Positions 25,750 to 34,916 of a DNA stretch of 64,000 bases are shown in pieces. The notes under the pieces are model-generated. The model had not been told where the DNA came from and made no database searches. It saw only the letters and a list, made by a program, of their open reading frames with translations. The stretch comes from a virus: positions 27,573 through 91,572 of the IMG/VR virus record IMGVR_UViG_3300046703_000100. One strand, 5' to 3'. A program made the translations under genes and the position numbers. How positions within the stretch are numbered: the stretch's first letter is position 1; every line of letters begins with the position of its first letter.

Positions 25750-26187
25750 TTAAGATACCGTTACAGTAATTTTTACATAAAGATTCGTAGAAATATCTAC
25801 ATTCTTTGCAGAAAATGTAAAACTATCTAACATAATAGAACCAGAAGGAACCTCTGAATTAAAAGTTCCTGCTTCTATAATAGCATAAGATTCTGCCGTT
25901 CCAAATGTAAAAGTATGTTCAAATACTGCTTTAGCAGATGCTAAATAACTTAAAGTAGCAAGAGAACGTGCAACCTCTGTACCTAATGCACTTGAACCTG
26001 GAGTACTTGTTCCTATAGCAATAGCTCTAAAATAAGTAGAATCTACACCATTAAGTAGTTTAGCTACTTCTACTTTACCATCAGTGGTTATTGTATTATC
26101 TGTTTCCCATCTGTCTAAAATTTTACCTGTAACTGCATCTCTTATTTCAAACTCTCCATGACCTTTTAAAACAATCTTATCTTTCAT
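25750..26187 (-). CDS. tail structural protein, fibre-like
   Basis: A 145-residue protein of a type often seen in phage tails: a short N-terminal strand-rich part (GEFEIRDAVTGKILDRWETDN), then FRAIAIGTSTPGSSALGTEVAR and a beta-rich C-terminus. AGGAGG-like ribosome binding site upstream. Probably part of the baseplate or a fibre. Confidence 0.55.
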   Translation of the reverse strand: MKDKIVLKGHGEFEIRDAVTGKILDRWETDNTITTDGKVEVAKLLNGVDSTYFRAIAIGTSTPGSSALGTEVARSLATLSYLASAKAVFEHTFTFGTAESYAIIEAGTFNSEVPSGSIMLDSFTFSAKNVDISTNLYVKITVTVS

Positions 26188-26200
26188 GACTTTATTCCTC

Positions 26201-26572
26201 CTATTTTTTCCAACCTATTTTATTTAAAGACTTTACATATTCGTTATTTTCGTCAAATAAATGAACTTTTATATCTCCCGACAAAACATGTATTTTATAT
26301 TCTATCACTTTATCTTTTTTTTGACCTAATATATGAATATTTTGTATTTGGGTTTTTCCTGCACTTTCTCCTGATAAAATTTTTGTACATTCTATATACT
26401 GATAATACCGAGAATATTCTGACATAATAAAATAATCTCCTGTAGGCATACGAAAGAATATTTTTTTAATAGATTTATCAGGTATTTCTTTCCATCCACT
26501 ATTAAAATAATCTTTTTTTCCATAATAAGTATCGTTATCAGCAAAAAGAATTATAAATAAAGGTGTGTTCAT
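26201..26572 (-). CDS. hypothetical tail-region protein
   Basis: A 123-residue protein with strong beta composition and many aromatic residues, located among tail genes. No family recognised. Confidence 0.55.
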   Translation of the reverse strand: MNTPLFIILFADNDTYYGKKDYFNSGWKEIPDKSIKKIFFRMPTGDYFIMSEYSRYYQYIECTKILSGESAGKTQIQNIHILGQKKDKVIEYKIHVLSGDIKVHLFDENNEYVKSLNKIGWKK

Positions 26573-26586
26573 ATTTATCCTTTCGC

Positions 26587-27246
26587 TTAGATGAAGGAAA
26601 ATCTCACGACGAGAGAGAATGTCTCAATCGCAGGAATTGAATAATTTGCAGGTATTACAATTTTAATATTTGCGTATAACTCTTGTGAAGTTTCAGCAGA
26701 AATTAAAACAGGTAATGCTCCAATTCCATCATTTAAAGGAACAACTCTTGTAGCACCACTTCCTGCAATAGCAGTACCAACCCAAGCAGAACCAGGTAAT
26801 GCAGAAGTAGTACAAACTGCTGTAACCATTGAATTAGCTGGTGTACCTGCTCCTAATACATTTTTATTAGTAGTAAGCATTGTATCATCATCCCACGCTT
26901 CTAATTGTGGTTCAGTTGCAGTCGCACCGTCAAAAGAAAAACAAAATACATATTGTGCGTTATCGCCCATGCCTTTAACTTCTCTTGTATAAATTCCTCC
27001 TGGAGCAGAATAATCCATCAACAAACATAAAGCAACCATAACATCTACACTCGGACTAATAATTGGAGAAGCATTTGTTAATTCAGTTTGAGATGGTTCA
27101 TGTGTCATTCCATCTTTTACAATTGTATTACCTGCCGTCCATATAAGGTAATCCAACAAGAGGTCGACATCAAGATAATCTCCTGGAGTTGTTGAAAAAG
27201 GTATATCTGCATCTACGGTATTGACTTTGAATATTAAATCTGTCAT
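26587..27246 (-). CDS. tail structural protein
   Basis: A 219-residue protein with Gly/Ala/Thr-rich beta-like segments and conspicuous alternation typical of virion proteins. Located between the candidate distal-tail protein and the hub. Function within the tail is not determinable from sequence. Confidence 0.55.
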   Translation of the reverse strand: MTDLIFKVNTVDADIPFSTTPGDYLDVDLLLDYLIWTAGNTIVKDGMTHEPSQTELTNASPIISPSVDVMVALCLLMDYSAPGGIYTREVKGMGDNAQYVFCFSFDGATATEPQLEAWDDDTMLTTNKNVLGAGTPANSMVTAVCTTSALPGSAWVGTAIAGSGATRVVPLNDGIGALPVLISAETSQELYANIKIVIPANYSIPAIETFSLVVRFSFI

Positions 27247-27265
27247 ATATTTATCTCCTTACTTT

Positions 27266-27694
27266 CTAAAAACTTGTAATTAAAAATTTTACATTATATT
27301 CCAAACTTTCGGTTCTCATACTCGTTCCAAAAGTTATATCTTCAGTTCTTATTACTGCAAAACTCCAAGAAGTAATCCATTGACCTCCGCCAGAAGCATT
27401 AGGGTCGTAATACTGGAGTGTAAGAGTAGCTGGTAAAGTAGTTATATTAGTTCGCAATTCACCTTGTTTTGTCATTAAATCTACATAACCATCGTTTGAC
27501 CATAATATTCCTTTAACATCTATGTCTACAGATTTCTTACCCCCTTTGATGACAATACTTCCATCTGCTCTTATACCTCTTATAACATTAGCTTTCATTC
27601 CAGGAACAGGGTCAGAAATATTTTGAACATATGGTAAATCATGGTCTCCACCACCGTCATTAAATGTAAGTTTTACAGAATAATCTTGATACAT
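27266..27694 (-). CDS. candidate distal tail / tail-tip protein
   Basis: A 142-residue protein directly downstream of the tape measure gene, the standard place of the distal tail (Dit) or an equivalent. It has IDVKGILW and a symmetric beta-sandwich composition; other residues are not diagnostic. The assignment rests on gene order. Confidence 0.5.
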   Translation of the reverse strand: MYQDYSVKLTFNDGGGDHDLPYVQNISDPVPGMKANVIRGIRADGSIVIKGGKKSVDIDVKGILWSNDGYVDLMTKQGELRTNITTLPATLTLQYYDPNASGGGQWITSWSFAVIRTEDITFGTSMRTESLEYNVKFLITSF

Positions 27695-27706
27695 ATATTA
27701 CTCCTT

Positions 27707-30007
27707 TTAAGGCTTCGTATTTGTTACAATTTTTGTCATTGTTCTTTGTAATTGAGGGTCTGTTTCTAGTAAAGCTTTTACTCTTTTACGTACTTCGGCT
27801 TCCCATTCAGTATGTGCACCACCAAAAGGAATATTAACGTTTATTTCCATTTGAGTATTTACACCTTCTCCTTTATGTACACCAGAAGTACCTTCTGTAA
27901 GTTTCTTGAATAATTCACTGAGTCCATTAACATTAGTACCTATATTGCCTAATCCTGCAAATTCGTTCATTGCTGATTGAGCAAAATCTTTACCAAATGT
28001 TTTTGCTTTATCGTGTTCAAGTCTATCCCATTCATCCCAAAATTGAGATGCTCCTGTTTTAAATCCTTTAATTGCTTCTTCGGGAACTTTTGTTATTCCT
28101 TCTTCGGGCATACCTGTAGGAAGTTTGTTTTTTTCGGCTATTAATCCACCAATCGTTTCTTGTTGTTGTTTAGTAAAATTTTTGCGATATTGTTCAATTA
28201 TTCCAGTATCATAAGGATTTGTTTGATATTGTTTTTGTATATCTTCGCCAGACATTAAACGTAATTCCATCATTCTACGTAATCTACCTTTTTCCATATC
28301 GTCTGCTTTTTCATATTGAAAAGCCAAATCAGATTCCGCAGATTTTTCTTTCTCTTTTTCTTTAGCAATTGCAATAACTTGTTGAAGTCTTAATTTTTCT
28401 AATTCTAATCTATCTACTTCGATACCTTTTGAGGAAGCATCTATTTGTAATTGTTGCATTTTTACTTCAAGAATTTGAGTTTCAGAAGCTCCCATTGTTT
28501 GTAATAATGCACCAAGTTCTTTAGCATATTGGGTTTCTTCTTTTTTAGAATCTAATTTTATTCCTTGTTGAACTGCTTCCTCACTGGCAACTCCTTGACT
28601 ACGTTTTTGATGTTCTTCCATTGTTCTTTGAGACTTTAACCATTCGTCTACATAGGCAGTAAAGCCTATATTATGAACCTGAAGTCCACCTGTTATATTA
28701 CCATGTAAAAATTTATCATATATTTCTACATATCTTTTAAAATTTTCTGTTAAAAAACCTAATCCTATTCCCAATCCTTGTACATTAGGTCTTATACTTA
28801 CAAGCCAATCATTCAAACTTTGTAAAAATCCTTGATATTTTGTAACGTGTCCTGCTCCATTTGTAAATTCAATTGATAATGCTCCTAAATCTGCTTTAAA
28901 TTGTTTAAATTGAGCTGAAATAGTGTTATCTACTATTTTTTTAGTTTTGTCAGCAAATCCAGTGGCGTTCATTTCAGCATCTTGTAATTTAGCAATTAAT
29001 TCATCAAAGAATGTTAAAATTTCTCTTGAAGGAGCTGAAGTTCTTGCACCGCCAAAAACTTTAGACAATGCATCCGACTGAGAAGCTGACAAAGTTGTGG
29101 AATTTTTTAGTTTTTCTCGAAGTTGTGTAAAAGTATCTATTATACTAATAGGTTTATTTGGATTTAATTGTAAATTAAAGACATTGGCTAATTCTTTTGA
29201 ATTTTTACTTAAATTAACAATTTCTTGAGATAATGATTGACCTGCACGACCACCTTCCACAAAATGAGTATTCAACATACCTAATAAAGTAATCATATTT
29301 TCAAATTTATCGCTTGTACCAGTTAAAAAAGGAGCTAATTTAGAATATCCTTGTGCAACACTGTCTACAGATGCTCCTTGACGAAATTCTGTAAAAGTTA
29401 AAATATCAACAATTTTATTAAATTTTTCAGCAGGTGTAAGTGCTTTGTCCATTTTATCAGCAACTTGTAAATAAGTTTGTGCTATTAATTTTCCTGCTTT
29501 TTCAGCTCCCATTCCAGTATCAGTCATTAAAGCTTCTGTAGCTTTTAATCCTGACATTGCAATACTTGTATCTCCTATAATTCGTTGTAAAGGAATAAAA
29601 GCTTTCGATAATTCCGCAACTCCAAATCTACTATTCATAGAGGTATCTAAAATTTCTTTTTGAATAGAATTTAATTGGGCAGAAATTTCTGAAGTAGTTC
29701 CACGCAAAGAGGCTTGTAATTTAGCCATATTATCTTCTAATTCAATATTTGCTTGTATCATGTCTTTAATAGTAGTTAATACTGCTAACATAACTGTTCT
29801 TATTGCCATCCATATAGGAGCTACTATTAAAGCACGTTGTCCAGCTTTTTCAATTATATTGCCAAAATCGTTAGTTTTTGCTCCTGCTATTTGAGCAGTG
29901 TCCCCTACTTGAGAAGTTACCGTTCCAAGTCCTTGTAAACCAGAAAGAACAGCTTGTTGCCCTTTTAATTGAGCTAAAATTGATAATATATATTCTTTGG
30001 CTTCCAT
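27707..30007 (-). CDS. tail tape measure protein
   Basis: A 766-residue, Ala/Gln/Lys-rich helical protein. Near the N-terminus a hydrophobic segment (IVAPIWMAIRTVMLAVLTTI) is followed by a TP901-type helical domain (LQRIIGDTSIAMSGLKATEAL...GAEKAGKLIAQTY). With the general figure of about 0.15 nm of tail per residue, the tail would be near 115 nm, an inference. It follows two candidate tail-assembly chaperones. Confidence 0.88.
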   Translation of the reverse strand: MEAKEYILSILAQLKGQQAVLSGLQGLGTVTSQVGDTAQIAGAKTNDFGNIIEKAGQRALIVAPIWMAIRTVMLAVLTTIKDMIQANIELEDNMAKLQASLRGTTSEISAQLNSIQKEILDTSMNSRFGVAELSKAFIPLQRIIGDTSIAMSGLKATEALMTDTGMGAEKAGKLIAQTYLQVADKMDKALTPAEKFNKIVDILTFTEFRQGASVDSVAQGYSKLAPFLTGTSDKFENMITLLGMLNTHFVEGGRAGQSLSQEIVNLSKNSKELANVFNLQLNPNKPISIIDTFTQLREKLKNSTTLSASQSDALSKVFGGARTSAPSREILTFFDELIAKLQDAEMNATGFADKTKKIVDNTISAQFKQFKADLGALSIEFTNGAGHVTKYQGFLQSLNDWLVSIRPNVQGLGIGLGFLTENFKRYVEIYDKFLHGNITGGLQVHNIGFTAYVDEWLKSQRTMEEHQKRSQGVASEEAVQQGIKLDSKKEETQYAKELGALLQTMGASETQILEVKMQQLQIDASSKGIEVDRLELEKLRLQQVIAIAKEKEKEKSAESDLAFQYEKADDMEKGRLRRMMELRLMSGEDIQKQYQTNPYDTGIIEQYRKNFTKQQQETIGGLIAEKNKLPTGMPEEGITKVPEEAIKGFKTGASQFWDEWDRLEHDKAKTFGKDFAQSAMNEFAGLGNIGTNVNGLSELFKKLTEGTSGVHKGEGVNTQMEINVNIPFGGAHTEWEAEVRKRVKALLETDPQLQRTMTKIVTNTKP

Positions 30008-30010
30008 TTT

Positions 30011-30361
30011 TTATTTACCTGACTTTCTACGAAAAACTATACTTCCCTCTCCATAATTACTATCGATATGTTTCTGAGTTTCATCTTCTGATTTTTTAAG
30101 TCTTTTTTCTTTTCTATATAATAAATAAGCTTCGGTACGTATATCATCCTCTATAACTGCTTCTGATATGTATTTTTCTTGTAAATTTAAATCGTTAAAT
30201 AATACTCCATAAATTTCTAAATAATAAAGATACATAATTTGTATTTTAGATAAATCTTTATCATTCTCAAATAAATGAAGAGTTCCGATTTCTTTTGCTC
30301 TGTTATAATATATTTGAGCATAATGGGAACGAGCTAATTTTTGTAAATGTTCAATATTCAT
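30011..30361 (-). CDS. candidate tail assembly chaperone
   Basis: A 116-residue helical protein lying immediately before the tape measure gene and two bases after the preceding gene. Position, size and Tyr/Leu/Lys-rich helices fit the second tail-assembly chaperone (gpT-like). There is no strong slippery heptamer at the junction, so frameshift fusion is not supported. Confidence 0.5.
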   Translation of the reverse strand: MNIEHLQKLARSHYAQIYYNRAKEIGTLHLFENDKDLSKIQIMYLYYLEIYGVLFNDLNLQEKYISEAVIEDDIRTEAYLLYRKEKRLKKSEDETQKHIDSNYGEGSIVFRRKSGK

Positions 30362-30363
30362 TT

Positions 30364-30996
30364 TTATTTCTTTTCGTTATAGGAATATATCAAATAGGAA
30401 AGATAATAAAAAGCTTCGTTAATAACTTTTGAATCTGATTTCTTAAATTCTTCATAATTACTATAAACTCTCTTCCAATCAGTATCTGTTTTTTCTTCAA
30501 GAACAAGAAAGGTAGTATAAGAATTCACATAAAGTAATGATTGGTTTTCGATACTGTAAGAAAGAAGGTCTGTAACTTCCATTGAAATGCCAAATTGTTC
30601 TTCTCTCAAACGATGAATTTCTTTCTTTAATGATTCTATATCTTTAGACAATTCAGCAGTGGCTAATCTAAGTAATGTGCTCTTGATGTCTTCTTGTAAA
30701 GAAAGTATTCTTTTTTCTTTTTCAACGATATTAATACCTTTTGCAAGATATTTTGTTATCCATTGATTTTTAAACATATAACTATCATCGTTAATCATTT
30801 CTAAATATTTTTTACGACGAACCGTATCCATTTCTTGATGTTCTGTAAAAGTAGGTTTGCGAACTCTATAAGTTTTATTCTCAATAATAAATTCTATTTT
30901 ATTATCTTTAACTAAATTTTCCATCTTTATCGTATCTTCGAGGTCATTAAGAGCTTTCATCGCTTCAAGTGCTATCTCTTTTTTATTCTTATCCAT
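30364..30996 (-). CDS. candidate tail assembly chaperone
   Basis: A 210-residue protein with AAGGAG upstream. It begins with an acidic helical segment, then KTYRVRKPTFTEHQEMDTVRR, a pattern familiar from tail-assembly chaperones, and a Glu-rich coiled coil. Gene order (tube, this, next, tape measure) supports the assignment. Confidence 0.55.
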   Translation of the reverse strand: MDKNKKEIALEAMKALNDLEDTIKMENLVKDNKIEFIIENKTYRVRKPTFTEHQEMDTVRRKKYLEMINDDSYMFKNQWITKYLAKGINIVEKEKRILSLQEDIKSTLLRLATAELSKDIESLKKEIHRLREEQFGISMEVTDLLSYSIENQSLLYVNSYTTFLVLEEKTDTDWKRVYSNYEEFKKSDSKVINEAFYYLSYLIYSYNEKK

Positions 30997-31040
30997 TTTA
31001 TTCTCCTTACGTTTAATTGTTACATAAAAAATAGCAAAGA

Positions 31041-31256
31041 CTATTTTATTGTGTCTTTGCTCTTAAATTGCACACTTCCATTTATTAATGTTTTTATATT
31101 TCTAATCCATTCATAACAATGCTCTTTAACCAAAGCCTTGTATAAATTTGGGGTTAAAGCATTTTCTTTTTCGAGCAATTCTATCCGTTTTAACAACACT
31201 CCGACAAGTACTTTACTTTGGTTGTCAAGTATTTCAAAAATTTCTTTAGTTTCCAT
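31041..31256 (-). CDS. hypothetical small protein
   Basis: A 71-residue helical protein between the tail tube gene and the chaperones; an AAGGAAATGTAAG-like ribosome binding site precedes the start. No family recognised. Confidence 0.55.
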   Translation of the reverse strand: METKEIFEILDNQSKVLVGVLLKRIELLEKENALTPNLYKALVKEHCYEWIRNIKTLINGSVQFKSKDTIK

Positions 31257-31293
31257 CTTACATTTCCTTACATAAAATTATTTTGAAATGCGG

Positions 31294-31330
31294 AGGGAGA
31301 ACTTCAGTTTTATTTGCTGAAGTCTCCCTT
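31294..31330 (-). terminator. stem-loop after the tail tube gene
   Basis: Long near-perfect inverted repeat (AGGGAGAACTTCAG on one arm, CTGAAGTCTCCCT on the other, one bulged A) between the tail tube gene and the next gene. There is no clear U-run on the minus transcript, so it may protect or attenuate the abundant tube mRNA rather than end it. Confidence 0.55.
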
Positions 31331-31397
31331 CGCCACTGCTATAACCCAAAAAGAACTCTATCGCTAAATAGAGAATCTCTCTGGGGGTAAATAAAAA

Positions 31398-32651
31398 TTA
31401 AATTCCTATAATCGTAGGGTCGGCACTAATGGTTAATTCTTGCCCCTCTAACTGATTTTCGGCTTTGACATACTCTTTCACTGTGATGCCCCCTCTTACT
31501 TCTTTAGGAGCGAGTTTTGTTGCTTTCATTCCATATTTGAAATGAGTTTTTGTATTATCAGAGAATATCTTTATGATAAGAGTAGCGTTATCTGTAAATT
31601 TTTCTATATCTATTTGACCAATATTGCCAGCCCCTCTCATAACTTCTTCAATCGTGAATTCTTCAAGAATTCTACCTAATGTAATGGTTACTGCCTTATC
31701 TCTAATGCCTCTCTGAACTACGTTTTTATTACCTAATTCTTTTAAATCCTCTCGTGTGTATTTTACATCAATTTTACAACTCTGCAATGTATAAAGATAA
31801 TCCTGAGCATCTGGATGAGCAGTTGCGGGTATGTACAAATAAATAGATACGCAATCTCCTAAAATACCAGCTATGTCTGTATCATTTAATACAAATACTT
31901 CTGGTGAAGTAGCAGATGTATACCAATATTTTATAACATCGGAAGTATAACAATGGTCAACTGTAATTATTCCTGCTGAACCATAAGTAACCTGCCCTAA
32001 ATCTATAGAAGTTTTCAAATCTAATAGAATAGTTGACACTCCTGCTCTAACTCTAACAACTCTTAATATATATTTGTCAGTATTATCAGGAAGTTCAACA
32101 GGCATATAAGACGAAACATCTATTACCACAGATTCATCGCTAACACTGCTTCCAACTATTTCTTGATTATTTATAATGTACTGATTTGCTCCTCTAAAAA
32201 TTTCACCAGCTTCTCCAATAAAGTCAAAAGTTCTTTCTGCCTTTGTCTCTGGTGCTCCTATATTAAGACCCCATGAATTCGTTCTTAAATTAGGATACCA
32301 ATATGTACCTTCGAATGTTCCATCATCATTTGTTAAATAAGCGGAAATATCGAAAATAGATGTTTTGAAATCGTTCATTACTATTCCGTCTTCTCCGTCA
32401 TTTCCTTTTACTTCATCATTAATTAATTTCTGCCAAAACTCTATATTACCATATTCTAACTGTGTTAAACGATAAGTAACATTTGGTGTTTTGTTCAAAT
32501 AACCAACTAAATCTTCTCTACCAATTTCATCAACACGCTCTCTATTAAGAGCGATAGCAGGGTCTATGGCTTGGGCACGGTCTATATTAGCAGACGCACC
32601 TATACCTAAAACCGGCGTTAATTTTGGTGCATAAAACGAACTGTGAATCAT
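31398..32651 (-). CDS. major tail (tube) protein
   Basis: A 417-residue protein. I place the start at 32651, where AAAGGAGGG sits about 9 bases upstream; a longer frame from 32699 has none. Acidic, Thr/Val/Tyr-rich beta composition, SSYMPVELPDNTDKYILRVVRVRAG, and a C-terminal beta domain with QRGIRDKAVTITLGRILEEFTIEEV resemble tail-tube proteins with a surface-exposed extra domain. Position before the chaperones and tape measure agrees. The 5' leader holds a hairpin (32672-32690). Confidence 0.65.
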   Translation of the reverse strand: MIHSSFYAPKLTPVLGIGASANIDRAQAIDPAIALNRERVDEIGREDLVGYLNKTPNVTYRLTQLEYGNIEFWQKLINDEVKGNDGEDGIVMNDFKTSIFDISAYLTNDDGTFEGTYWYPNLRTNSWGLNIGAPETKAERTFDFIGEAGEIFRGANQYIINNQEIVGSSVSDESVVIDVSSYMPVELPDNTDKYILRVVRVRAGVSTILLDLKTSIDLGQVTYGSAGIITVDHCYTSDVIKYWYTSATSPEVFVLNDTDIAGILGDCVSIYLYIPATAHPDAQDYLYTLQSCKIDVKYTREDLKELGNKNVVQRGIRDKAVTITLGRILEEFTIEEVMRGAGNIGQIDIEKFTDNATLIIKIFSDNTKTHFKYGMKATKLAPKEVRGGITVKEYVKAENQLEGQELTISADPTIIGI

Positions 32652-32671
32652 ATTATTTGCCCTCCTTTGGC

Positions 32672-32690
32672 AATCTCTCTTTCGGAGATT
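32672..32690 (-). promoter_or_regulatory. leader hairpin of tail tube gene
   Basis: AATCTC/GAGATT inverted repeat with a 7-base loop, ending just before the ribosome binding site of the tail tube gene. A 5' hairpin can stabilise an abundant mRNA; this is inference from position only. Confidence 0.35.
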
Positions 32691-32784
32691 TTTCTTCACC
32701 TTTAAGAAAAACCAAGAGATATACTTCTAATACTTCATACAATTATTACAATTAGCATTTTATCTAATGCTACTTACATATTCT

Positions 32785-33045
32785 TTATCTATTTTTCTTT
32801 ATTGCTTTTATTTTTCGATTAAATCTTTGATTTTTTGTTCTTTCATCTACTCTTGCAAACCCGACTTCAAGTTTTGCAATACGTTCTTCTTCTTTTTCTT
32901 GTGATTTTTTAATTTCTTTAACGTCTAATGTAAGATGTTTGAGGTCATTTGCGATAATTTTAACAAATCCTGCAACAGTTATAATTATACCAAGTATTTG
33001 TAATATCGTTAAAGACGCTCCAAGTATCCAATAAGAATTTGGCAT
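32785..33045 (-). CDS. small membrane protein, holin/XhlA-like
   Basis: An 86-residue protein with one N-terminal hydrophobic helix (ASLTILQILGIIITVAGFVKII) and a coiled-coil plus strongly basic tail (RFNRKIKAIKKNR). The fold type resembles XhlA-like membrane proteins often found near lysis or tail genes. Strong ribosome binding site upstream. Lysis function is a guess. Confidence 0.5.
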   Translation of the reverse strand: MPNSYWILGASLTILQILGIIITVAGFVKIIANDLKHLTLDVKEIKKSQEKEEERIAKLEVGFARVDERTKNQRFNRKIKAIKKNR

Positions 33046-33057
33046 ATTATTTTCTCC

Positions 33058-33786
33058 TTATATTAACTGATAAATTTTATTTATTATTTCTGTAAAATAA
33101 GCGAACCAAAAGTCTCTATTAAAATTGCTTTTGCAGTGACATTTATCGCATAAACTAACTAAATTTTCTTCTTTACAGTTTGTTTTATTATAATCTATAT
33201 GATGTATACTTAATTTTCTATTATTGTCTTTAAGTTCTTGTTTTTGTATTTTGTCACAGTATTGACATTTGTAATTATCTCTGTTTCTAATCGAGTCCTT
33301 AAAATCGTTTGTAAATTCAAAAGTATAAGGTTCTAAAGAACTCCAATTATTAAAATTGGGATTGTTTTCCCCCATCATTAATTTACTGTGTTCTGGACGT
33401 TTTTTACCTTTATGACTTTCAGTTTTTGTTCGAATTGGAATATCTAATTTTAATAACCAAGCATATATATTTTCATTAGAACAATTATATTCTTTTGCTA
33501 TTTGAACAATGGATTTATTTTCATCTATATAATCTTTAGATAATTGTTCTATAGTAATATGAAATTTATTTTTGCAACAACTACGGCATAACGCTGTGCC
33601 ATATAACGCCGAAGACCAACTTATTTTACTATTACATTGTATACAATAATAATTTTGTTTATCTCGTCTTTGTCCGATTTTTAATAATTGTTTATTAGCA
33701 CATTTTCGACATCTTGTAGATTGATAATGTATTAATTTATTACATTCAATACAATGATTTTTTAAATAATATTTTTTCTTCTTCAT
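33058..33786 (-). CDS. free-standing HNH homing endonuclease with zinc ribbons
   Basis: A 242-residue protein. Two N-terminal ribbons (CIEC...CRKC and CIQC...CRSC), a helix-turn-helix (about 78-115: IVQIAKEYNCSNENIYAW), a NUMOD-like segment GENNPNFNNW, then the HNH core KCQYC...SIHHIDYNK...ENLVSLCDKCH. Same architecture as the proteins at 44521, 49493 and 52375. It lies between a neck gene and the tail tube gene and has its own promoter, whose predicted start falls on the ATG (leaderless). Confidence 0.9.
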   Translation of the reverse strand: MKKKKYYLKNHCIECNKLIHYQSTRCRKCANKQLLKIGQRRDKQNYYCIQCNSKISWSSALYGTALCRSCCKNKFHITIEQLSKDYIDENKSIVQIAKEYNCSNENIYAWLLKLDIPIRTKTESHKGKKRPEHSKLMMGENNPNFNNWSSLEPYTFEFTNDFKDSIRNRDNYKCQYCDKIQKQELKDNNRKLSIHHIDYNKTNCKEENLVSLCDKCHCKSNFNRDFWFAYFTEIINKIYQLI

Positions 33787-33792
33787 ACTACT

Positions 33793-33821
33793 ATTATACC
33801 ATATTTTATGATAGATTGCAA
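33793..33821 (-). promoter_or_regulatory. promoter of homing endonuclease gene, family 1
   Basis: On the minus strand: TTGCAA (33821-33816), 17-base spacer beginning TCTAT and ending AAATATGG, then TATAAT (33798-33793). The predicted start about 7 bases downstream coincides with the endonuclease ATG at 33786, and no ribosome binding site fits in between. Confidence 0.8.
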
Positions 33822-33840
33822 GTTTTTTACACTCTTAATT

Positions 33841-34338
33841 TTATTCTAACTTTCCTCGATTAACGGTAAGTGTGATAAGATGTCTGTATCTATCTATTGT
33901 CTCTAATTTCGATTTTTCTGTATCGAATTTAATTGAAGTATCTCCAATTTTTAATACTCTTATTCTTCCTTCAGCAGTTTTTGATTGTATAATTGTACTT
34001 CTACCATCAGAAGATTTTTGAGTTATATATTTATAATAAGGACATCCGACTTTCATAATATCTATTATAAAATCTTTTAAATCCAATCTTTGTCCATCTG
34101 ACGTACTAAACAGATTAATTAATACTTGATAATCTCTTACTTCAGCATTGTCTCCCAATTCTCCATGATTAGTAACTGAACTTTCGCTTCTTACCGCAAT
34201 TACTGGAAGATTTAATCCATATGCTTCTTCAAATCCTTTAACAACTGCAATTCCTGTCCATGAGGCAGATGCAAGTTGAGCAATGATGTAGTCGATTACA
34301 CTCGCCTCGATATTGCGTGTTCTTCTGTAAATAGCCAT
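33841..34338 (-). CDS. candidate tail terminator / neck protein
   Basis: A 165-residue protein with VIDYIIAQLASASWTGIAVVKGFEEAYGLNLPVIAVRSE and a following beta sheet (DYQVLINLFSTSDGQRLDLKDFI), the alpha/beta arrangement of tail-completion proteins (gpU-like). It follows the gp10-like gene as expected in this module. Assignment by size, fold impression and order. Confidence 0.55.
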   Translation of the reverse strand: MAIYRRTRNIEASVIDYIIAQLASASWTGIAVVKGFEEAYGLNLPVIAVRSESSVTNHGELGDNAEVRDYQVLINLFSTSDGQRLDLKDFIIDIMKVGCPYYKYITQKSSDGRSTIIQSKTAEGRIRVLKIGDTSIKFDTEKSKLETIDRYRHLITLTVNRGKLE

Positions 34339-34340
34339 TA

Positions 34341-34910
34341 TTAAACTCCTGATTTAATTACTTTTATAAGATTTTGTAATTCATTGTCGAGCATTAATGT
34401 AGTACTTTCGATGTAGTTAATTCCTTTTATTGGAGAATGTACGTGCATAAAATAATTGCCTTCTTTACCATGTTCATTTTTAATATAAGGAGAGTGTGTA
34501 AATCTTTCATTTCCAACACCTGTTCCTGCCATATTAAAATCGGGGGCGTGTCCATCAAAAGAACCTGGTACTGCTTTACCAGTTAAACCTGCCCAAGACA
34601 TACCACCAAAATTTAGCAATGTCCAATATTTTGCTATACTATTTAATTCAGGAATGTGCCCAATACCCCACCAAATTTGTGCTGTACCTGCTCCTGCTTG
34701 ACCATATAATTTTATTGCTTGTATTAAATTTCCAGTTTTACCACTTCTTTTAGAATTATCGGCAATATAATTTCTCATATACGCTAACATTTTTTCACCT
34801 AAAGAATAAGCTTCTGATTGAAAAATCATCCAGTCTTTTTCAATAGTTTCGTGATAAATTATTTTAGAATCAAATTGGGGCGTTATAGATGCTGTTATGG
34901 AAAATTGCAT
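34341..34910 (-). CDS. candidate HK97 gp10-like neck protein
   Basis: A 189-residue protein whose middle has LLNFGGMSW...KAVPGSFDGHAPDF and LGEKMLAYMRNYIADNSKRSGKTGNL, typical of gp10-like connectors with a long helix followed by a loop. Located next to the adaptor-like gene (35537) and the candidate terminator. Confidence 0.55.
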   Translation of the reverse strand: MQFSITASITPQFDSKIIYHETIEKDWMIFQSEAYSLGEKMLAYMRNYIADNSKRSGKTGNLIQAIKLYGQAGAGTAQIWWGIGHIPELNSIAKYWTLLNFGGMSWAGLTGKAVPGSFDGHAPDFNMAGTGVGNERFTHSPYIKNEHGKEGNYFMHVHSPIKGINYIESTTLMLDNELQNLIKVIKSGV

Positions 34911-34916
34911 ATTAAT

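Noticed and set aside
30361-30372. Programmed -1 frameshift between the two chaperone-like genes
   Set aside because: The junction has A-rich sequence but no XXXYYYZ heptamer in the right frame, and the second gene has its own ATG.
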